A DNA stretch of 64,000 nt from the NCBI RefSeq assembly GCF_001735805.1, contig NZ_CP017248.1, positions 8,246,001 to 8,310,000 of the forward strand. Reading direction: 5' to 3'. The notes under the pieces were generated by a model. The model worked only from the letters and a program-made list of their open reading frames with translations. It was not told the origin of the DNA and searched no databases. Below are positions 59,654-64,000 of this stretch, piece after piece; the stretch's first letter is position 1; each line of letters begins with the position of its first letter. Source of the stretch: Streptomyces fodineus (GTDB lineage: Bacteria; Actinomycetota; Actinomycetes; Streptomycetales; Streptomycetaceae). The translations under genes were made by a program, and so were the position numbers.

Positions 59654-59675
59654 ATATGAAGACCTCTTCAAGTAT
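59654..59675. promoter_or_regulatory. SmtB-type operator between the ATPase and ArsR genes
   Basis: ATATGAAGACCTCTTCAAGT with TGAAGA/TCTTCA inverted arms is typical of ArsR/SmtB operators. It lies in the 96-base divergent promoter region. Confidence 0.7.
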
Positions 59676-59694
59676 GGCTTGTATGATGGCCACC

Positions 59695-60092
59695 ATGGGC
59701 CATGGAGCAGCTCCCGCCGACAACCCCGTCCCGCGCACCCGCCTGGACGCGGACAGTGCTGCCGGGTGGCCACCACCCTCCAGGCCCTGGCGACCCCCTC
59801 GCGGCTGCTGATCCTCTCCCGCCTGCGCGAGGGCCCCTGCGCCGCCACCGAACTCGCCACCGAGGTCGGCATGGAACAGTCCGCCTGCTCCCACCAGCTG
59901 CGCCTGCTGCGCAACCTCGGCCTCGTCGTCGGCCGGCGCCAGGGCCGCTCGGTGATCTACGCGCTCTACGACAACCACGTCGCCGAACTCCTCGACCAGG
60001 CCGTTTACCACATCGAGCACCTGCGGCTCGGGCTCAGCGACGCCTCGAACGCGGACCATGTGGAGGAGGCCACGCTCGGCGTGAACCGCTGA
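59695..60092 (+). pseudogene. ArsR/SmtB-family repressor with a one-base frameshift
   Basis: ATG 59695 opens M-G-H-G-A-A-P-A-D-N and continues in frame to about 59763. The conserved core VATTLQALATPSRLLILSRL, MEQSACSHQLRLLRNLGLVV and DNHVAELLDQAVYHIEHLRL is in the next frame. GCTGCCGGGTGGCC would need one more C (GCT-GCC-CGG-GTG-GCC) to join them, so one C of the run is missing. The gene is otherwise complete and matches the paralog at 53905. It would control the divergent P-type ATPase. An internal start such as GTG near 59767 could still give a short product. Confidence 0.8.
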
Positions 60093-60175
60093 CCGACAGG
60101 ACGTGGCGATGCCGGTGTGGGCGATCGACCGGAAGTACGCCATCGGGTCAGCGACGCTGGCGCGCGCCTAGCTTG

Positions 60176-60285
60176 GGCGGCTATTGAGCTCGGCGGTGAC
60201 GGCGTCCAGGTCGTTGCGGGTGCGGGCTGACAGGCCGGTGCCCTTGAGGCGGTGGAGTGTGACGGGAGCCTCCCGGTGAAGCACC
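60176..60285 (-). mobile_element. IS30-family transposase C-terminal scrap
   Basis: The minus strand reads LKGTGLSARTRNDLDAVTAE followed by LNSRP. IS30 transposases carry a similar PKGTDLSxxxxxDLDAVAxxLNxRPR just before their C-terminus. Only about 35 codons remain. Confidence 0.5.
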
Positions 60286-60320
60286 CTCCTGACTTCCCGG
60301 CCCGCGTCGATAATGACCTT

Positions 60321-61232
60321 GTGCGCCCGCTAGCCAGGAAATCCGTTTTGCCCCTGACGCTGGTCATCGTCGCGCCAATCGCAGTGGTGGGTGACGCCAC
60401 GGCGGTAACCCATGCGGCCAGAAGCAGCTGGCGCAGCGGTTTCGGCAAGTCCGGCGAGGCGGGCCGGTCCCTGCGGGGCCAGGACCAGGACCTCTCCGCG
60501 ACGGCCGCGGCCCATGACGGCAACGCGTACACCCCCCGCAGGACCGAGGAGAACGCCCGGATCGGCGCGGTCTTCGAGAAGGACGACCAGGGCGCCCACT
60601 TCTGCACGGCGAGCGTGGTGCAAAGTCCGGGCCGGAACATGCTGATCACCGCGGCCCACTGCGCCTTCGACGCCGACTCCGGACAGCCGCTGAACGACCT
60701 GGTCTTCGCCCCCGGCTACCGCAACGGCGACGAACCCACCGGCCTGTGGAAGGCCAGCAAGGTGGTCGTCGACGACCGCTGGGCCAAGTCGCAGGACGAG
60801 GACCTCGACTTCGCCTTCCTCGTCCTCGACCAGAAGGACGGCAAGGACATCCAGGACGTCCTGGGCGGCAACACCCTCGGCGTAAACCGCGGCTTCGACA
60901 ACAAGGTCAAGATCACCGGCTATCCCGCCAGCCGTGACACCCCCGTCTCATGCCGGAACCACACCACGAAGTTCGGCGACACCCAGCTGCGCATCCAGTG
61001 CACCGGCCTCGAGGACGGGACCAGCGGCAGCCCCTGGCTCGCCGACTACGACCCCAGGAGCCACGCCGGCACGGTCATCGGCGTCCTGGGCGGCCATGAG
61101 GGCGGCGGCGACCAGGACGATGTCTCCTACGCCGCGTACTTCGACGACGACATCGCCAAGCTCTACCGGCGCGCCCAGGACGAGGACTACCTAGAGCGAA
61201 GGCGGCCCGCAGCCGACGATGTCGGACAGTAA
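60321..61232 (+). CDS. secreted trypsin-like serine protease
   Basis: This 303-residue protein has a signal-peptide-like start (VRPLARKSVLPLTLVIVAPI) from GTG 60321. The catalytic triad is His113 (ITAAHC), Asp163 (EDLDFAFLVL) and Ser235 (GTSGSPW), as in V8/glutamyl-type chymotrypsin-fold proteases. Cysteines near the active His and Ser could form disulfides. It is expected to be exported and act outside the cell. It stands alone, ending 16 bases before an IS630 element. Confidence 0.88.
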   Translation: MRPLARKSVLPLTLVIVAPIAVVGDATAVTHAARSSWRSGFGKSGEAGRSLRGQDQDLSATAAAHDGNAYTPRRTEENARIGAVFEKDDQGAHFCTASVVQSPGRNMLITAAHCAFDADSGQPLNDLVFAPGYRNGDEPTGLWKASKVVVDDRWAKSQDEDLDFAFLVLDQKDGKDIQDVLGGNTLGVNRGFDNKVKITGYPASRDTPVSCRNHTTKFGDTQLRIQCTGLEDGTSGSPWLADYDPRSHAGTVIGVLGGHEGGGDQDDVSYAAYFDDDIAKLYRRAQDEDYLERRRPAADDVGQ

Positions 61233-61248
61233 CGTTGAGGAACCCGAC

Positions 61249-62407
61249 TACTGATCTCTTCGGGTTGTTGTCGGGGGTGGTGACGTGTGGTGATCCCTGC
61301 GGTAGGCCGGTGGTATGCGGTATGCGCAGGGTGGTGGGCTGACCGCGGAGCGGCGGCACTTTCGCGAGCGGATCCGGTACGAGGCCGGTGAGCGGTTCAC
61401 TCGCGGTGAGAGAACCGCAGTGATCGCGAAGGATCTGCGGGTCAGTGAGCGTTCGGTGGAACGCTGGCGCCGTGCCTGGCGGGAGGGCGGGATGGACGCG
61501 CTCGCCTCTGCGGGACCGCCGAAACTGCCCAAGTTGTCCGATGGCCAGTTCGCCGAGCTGGAGCAAGAGTTGGCGGTGGGGCCGGCCGTGCACGGCTGGG
61601 AGGACCAGCGGTGGACCTTGGCCCGGATCAGGGTGCTGATCGCCAGGAAGTTCAGGCTGGACTGCTCCTCGGCGGCGGTGTGGCGGCTGCTGCACCGGCA
61701 CGGCTGGTCCTGGCAGTGTCCTGCCCGCAGAGCCCTCGAGCGCGACGAGCAGGCGGTGGGCCTGTGGAAGAAGGATGTGTGGCCGCAGGCGGAATGACTG
61801 CGGCGGCGCTGGGCGCGTACATCGTCTTCGAGGACGAGGCCGGGTTCTCGATGACGCCACCGCGCGCCCGCACCTGGGGCCGGCGTGGGCACACGCCGGT
61901 GGTGCGGGTACGCGGTCGTTCCTGGCGCCGCTGGTCGATCGCGGCGATGTGCTGCTACAAGCCCGGCGAGACCTCCCGGCTGATCTACCGGCCGCGCCGC
62001 CACCGCAAGCACCGGGGCAAAGGACGCGACACCTTCGCCTGGAGCGATTACCGCGACCTGGTCGTGCGCGCCCACATCCAGCTCCAGGCTCCCATCGTGC
62101 TGATCTGGGATAATCTCAACACCCACCGGGCTGCCGGGATGCGTGAGTACGCCGCCGCACACGACTGGCTCACCATCGTTCAACTGCCCTCATATGCACT
62201 CGACTTGAACCCGGTCGAGGGCATCTGGTCGCTGTTACGGCGCGGCCCGCTGGCCAACACCGCCTTCACCGACGACGAGCACCTCGAACGCACCCTCCGC
62301 CGAGGTCTGCGCCACATCCAGCTCCGCCCCGACCTGATCGACGGCTGCCTCACCGGCACCGGACTCGCACTCACCCCGCTGCCGACAACAACCCGAAGAG
62401 ATCAGTA
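61249..62407 (+). mobile_element. complete IS630-family insertion sequence
   Basis: Perfect 26-bp inverted ends (TACTGATCTCTTCGGGTTGT plus TGTCGG at 61249-61274 and its complement at 62382-62407) include the duplicated TA target. Between them lie two overlapping transposase frames. The element proper is 61251-62405, 1155 bp. Perfect ends indicate a recent insertion. Confidence 0.95.
61315..61797 (+). CDS. IS630 transposase, N-terminal frame (OrfA)
   Basis: This 160-residue frame has the helix-turn-helix part (AVIAKDLRVSERSVERWRRA) and the winged-helix ISXO-like region WTLARIRVLIARKF. It ends in ATGA at 61794-61797, overlapping the second frame. Many IS630 elements make a fused transposase by frameshifting or coupled translation at such overlaps. 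Confidence 0.92.
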   Translation: MRYAQGGGLTAERRHFRERIRYEAGERFTRGERTAVIAKDLRVSERSVERWRRAWREGGMDALASAGPPKLPKLSDGQFAELEQELAVGPAVHGWEDQRWTLARIRVLIARKFRLDCSSAAVWRLLHRHGWSWQCPARRALERDEQAVGLWKKDVWPQAE

Positions 62408-62408
62408 A
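61794..62408 (+). CDS. IS630 transposase, catalytic frame (OrfB)
   Basis: This 204-residue frame has the DDE core: YIVFEDEAGFSM, VLIWDNLNTHRA and LPSYALDLNPVEGIWSLL. All three acidic residues are present, so the element may be active. Its stop codon TAA uses the last base pair of the element end plus the first base of the next ATG (TAATG). Confidence 0.92.
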   Translation: MTAAALGAYIVFEDEAGFSMTPPRARTWGRRGHTPVVRVRGRSWRRWSIAAMCCYKPGETSRLIYRPRRHRKHRGKGRDTFAWSDYRDLVVRAHIQLQAPIVLIWDNLNTHRAAGMREYAAAHDWLTIVQLPSYALDLNPVEGIWSLLRRGPLANTAFTDDEHLERTLRRGLRHIQLRPDLIDGCLTGTGLALTPLPTTTRRDQ

Positions 62409-63337
62409 TGCAGCCGGGCGCGAACCTCATCCGCTGGGCACTGACCGCACCCGAGGCACGCACCCAATACCAGGACTGGGACCAGCACGCCTCGGCCTAC
62501 GTGAAGATCTTGAAGTTCGCCCAGGCCACCCGCCCGAACGACGTCGAGTTGCGCCGGCTCATCGACGACGTCAAGCAGGACCCGGACGTGCGGCGCATCT
62601 GGGATACCGAGCACGACATGGGTGAGACGCGCGACGGACACGTCTTCCGGATGAACGTTCCGACGCTGGGCTGGGAGACCATCGAAGTGGTTAGTCACGT
62701 CCTCTACCCGGCCTCGATGCCCGACTGCCGATTCGTCGTGATCACGTGGGTCGAGGGCAACGAGGACGACGAGCGCGACGCCCTCGGAGGTATCCGTAAC
62801 GCCTGGGCGGCGACGAGCGTCGACCAGGAGGGCGTAGCGATAGCACAGCGGCACGCACACAACCGTGCAGCCGAGGACTCCGCCACCCGCTGGCGTCGGC
62901 AAGCGGCGACGCTCGCATCCCGCACGGTCGTTGCCACCGCAGAAGAAGCAGCAGCGCAGGCTGGGGCGAACGGCGTACCGATGCCGTCGATCAGCAGAAT
63001 CCTGGGCCCCGATGCCCAGCTGACGCTCTCGCTCGACAAGCGCACCGTGGTGTGGGCAGTGGAAGAGACAGCTGGATGCTGGGCCGTCACCCACGTCTCC
63101 CCGGCGACAGTGATCGCCCGTGTGCCCAGGGACACCCTGGAGGGTGCCTGCCTCGCCGAGATGCGCCAGCTGGTCCGCGCCGCCTTGCCGGCGGCCCCCT
63201 CGGCGGCAACGGCGCGCATTGGTCAGCTACTCGATGAACGCGACATCGAGCAGCGTGTGCTCCACGACGTCCTGCACGCGATCCAGCAAAGTGATATCGG
63301 AGCGCCAGAGAGGCGGGCGGCGATCCAAGAGTCCTAG
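62408..63337 (+). CDS. MmyB-type regulator fragment with unusual C-terminal extension
   Basis: The frame begins at ATG 62408 in the junction of the IS630 element. Residues about 1-115 match the ligand-binding region of MmyB-like XRE regulators (LTAPEARTQYQDWDQHASAY, HVFRMNVPTLGWETIEV). The N-terminal helix-turn-helix is absent and is not found on the other side of the element. The remaining 190 residues (DPDAQLTLSL region and on) are not recognised. Start and function are therefore doubtful; it could be a truncated regulator or an independent protein. Confidence 0.65.
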   Translation: MQPGANLIRWALTAPEARTQYQDWDQHASAYVKILKFAQATRPNDVELRRLIDDVKQDPDVRRIWDTEHDMGETRDGHVFRMNVPTLGWETIEVVSHVLYPASMPDCRFVVITWVEGNEDDERDALGGIRNAWAATSVDQEGVAIAQRHAHNRAAEDSATRWRRQAATLASRTVVATAEEAAAQAGANGVPMPSISRILGPDAQLTLSLDKRTVVWAVEETAGCWAVTHVSPATVIARVPRDTLEGACLAEMRQLVRAALPAAPSAATARIGQLLDERDIEQRVLHDVLHAIQQSDIGAPERRAAIQES

Positions 63338-63414
63338 ACCACAGGCCCGCCGAGAGTCGCCCCGTACGCCGGCGGGCCCACTGCACCTAACCCTCAGACT
63401 AGAAAGACCCTCCC

Positions 63415-63822
63415 GTGAAGAAGTACACCTATCCCCTCCCGCTGCGCTGGGCCGACGCGGACGCGTACGGGCACGTCAATAATGCGAAGTTCCTCCAGTA
63501 CATGGAGGAGGCACGCACACGGATGTTTCAGGAGATGCTGCCCGAGGACGAGGCCGGCCGCCGCCAGCACGCATTCGTCGTCGGCCGGTCCATCGTCGAC
63601 TACCGCGCTCCGCTGCCGTACCGCGAGGAGCCCGTGGACGTGAACGTCTGGGTCGTCGCATGTCGGGGGGCCAGGCTCGAACTCGGCTACGAGATCCGGG
63701 ACGACGGCCAGCTGTACGCCGAGGCTACGACCACGATGGCTGCGTACAACCTGGACACCGGTAGGCCGCGCCGCATTTCTGAAGCCGAGCTGGACTTTCT
63801 CGCCCGTTACACCGAGAACTGA
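63415..63822 (+). CDS. hotdog-fold acyl-CoA thioesterase
   Basis: This 135-residue protein has the 4HBT-type motif RWADADAYGHVNNAKFLQYM with the catalytic Asp/His region and EEAR helix. Such thioesterases hydrolyse acyl-CoA or acyl-carrier thioesters. GTG 63415 follows AGACCCTCCC, a poor ribosome site. No functional link with its neighbours is visible. Confidence 0.9.
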   Translation: MKKYTYPLPLRWADADAYGHVNNAKFLQYMEEARTRMFQEMLPEDEAGRRQHAFVVGRSIVDYRAPLPYREEPVDVNVWVVACRGARLELGYEIRDDGQLYAEATTTMAAYNLDTGRPRRISEAELDFLARYTEN

Positions 63823-63920
63823 CAGGCGTTGTCTAGGTGCAGGCGCACCCAATGGCCTTGCCCCATAACGTGATTGACAGGCGTCTGGCTAGCTCATGAC
63901 GTAGTGCTCGCGCCAGCCGT

Positions 63921-64000
63921 TCAGGCGAGGGGGACTGTCGGCCACTTGGTGTGTTCGGGCTCGGACAGGTCAATCCGGAACGTGCGCCATGCCTCGGTGA
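63921..64000 (-). CDS. 3' end of an unidentified gene
   Basis: A minus-strand frame enters from the right edge and ends TEAWRTFRIDLSEPEHTKWP-TVPLA-stop at 63921. The codon usage looks real. The protein cannot be named from 25 residues. Confidence 0.45.
   Translation of the reverse strand, partial: TEAWRTFRIDLSEPEHTKWPTVPLA

Noticed and set aside
1..64000. CRISPR array, tRNA or rRNA genes
   Set aside because: No array of spaced identical repeats, no tRNA cloverleaf or TTCRANNCY box and no rRNA signature was noticed on reading; a covariance-model scan was not possible.

Overview
The window is very GC-rich, with GTG/TTG starts and strong third-position G/C bias in every real gene. It carries NRPS/PKS genes, a SARP regulator and C- (zinc-free) ribosomal protein paralogs, so it is almost certainly from Streptomyces or a close actinomycete. 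The many broken genes and insertion-sequence scraps suggest an accessory region such as a chromosome arm or a large plasmid.

Region 1 (1 to about 37.8 kb) is a hybrid biosynthetic gene cluster. Its left edge holds 7-deazaguanine genes (a probable queE tail, queD, folE, queC) mixed with two Fe(II)-dependent oxygenases, a SARP regulator, an ATP-grasp ligase and a third 2OG oxygenase. The centre is a rightward operon sbnA-sbnB-mbtH-TEII-NRPS(A-T-C-A-T)-serine hydrolase. It is met head-on by a leftward operon sbnA2-MFS-[KS-ACP-aminotransferase-luciferase-like monooxygenase-C-A-PCP]-[TubC docking + C]. sbnA/sbnB make L-2,3-diaminopropionate, and the aminotransferase plus monooxygenase are expected to build a beta-amino-alpha-hydroxy acyl unit. 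A second ATP-grasp protein, another MFS exporter, a VOC protein and a FemX/BioF2-like acyltransferase lie to the right.

The most striking structure is a 1106-bp inverted repeat (10248-11353 and 30170-31275). It carries the sbnA promoter, the whole sbnA gene and the sbnB start codon, and it heads both convergent operons. The right copy ends after the first three sbnB codons, so the left copy is ancestral. Each copy has paired TTGAGTC heptamers at 11-bp spacing, the format of SARP operators. A third pair sits before the second ATP-grasp gene. The duplication therefore appears to have placed the second operon under the same regulator, and homologous inversion of the 19-kb core would leave both operons driven by the same promoter and gene.

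Region 2 (37.8-41.3 kb) is a decay zone: scraps of a sugar ABC permease, an IS481-type transposase, a carbohydrate-binding module, Ku and a secreted peptidase surround an intact PadR-membrane protein pair bracketed by about 113-bp direct repeats.

Region 3 (41.3-60.1 kb) is a zinc-homeostasis island. It has C- paralogs of S14, L28, L33, L31, S18 and L32, three COG0523/CobW-type proteins (one without a P-loop), two Fur/Zur-family regulators, a ZnuABC-type importer with two permeases, a CDF-like transporter, a P1B-type ATPase, three ArsR-family regulators, a CooC-like ATPase and a ferredoxin-WD40-CobW chain. Six Zur-box-like palindromes precede these units. Several genes are damaged (internally deleted L31, IF-1 remnant, one-base frameshifts in a GNAT, an ArsR and the Zur/CobW junction).

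Region 4 (60.1-64 kb) has an IS30 scrap, a trypsin-like secreted protease, a complete IS630-family element with perfect 26-bp ends and TA target duplication, an MmyB-type regulator fragment, a hotdog thioesterase and the edge of another gene.
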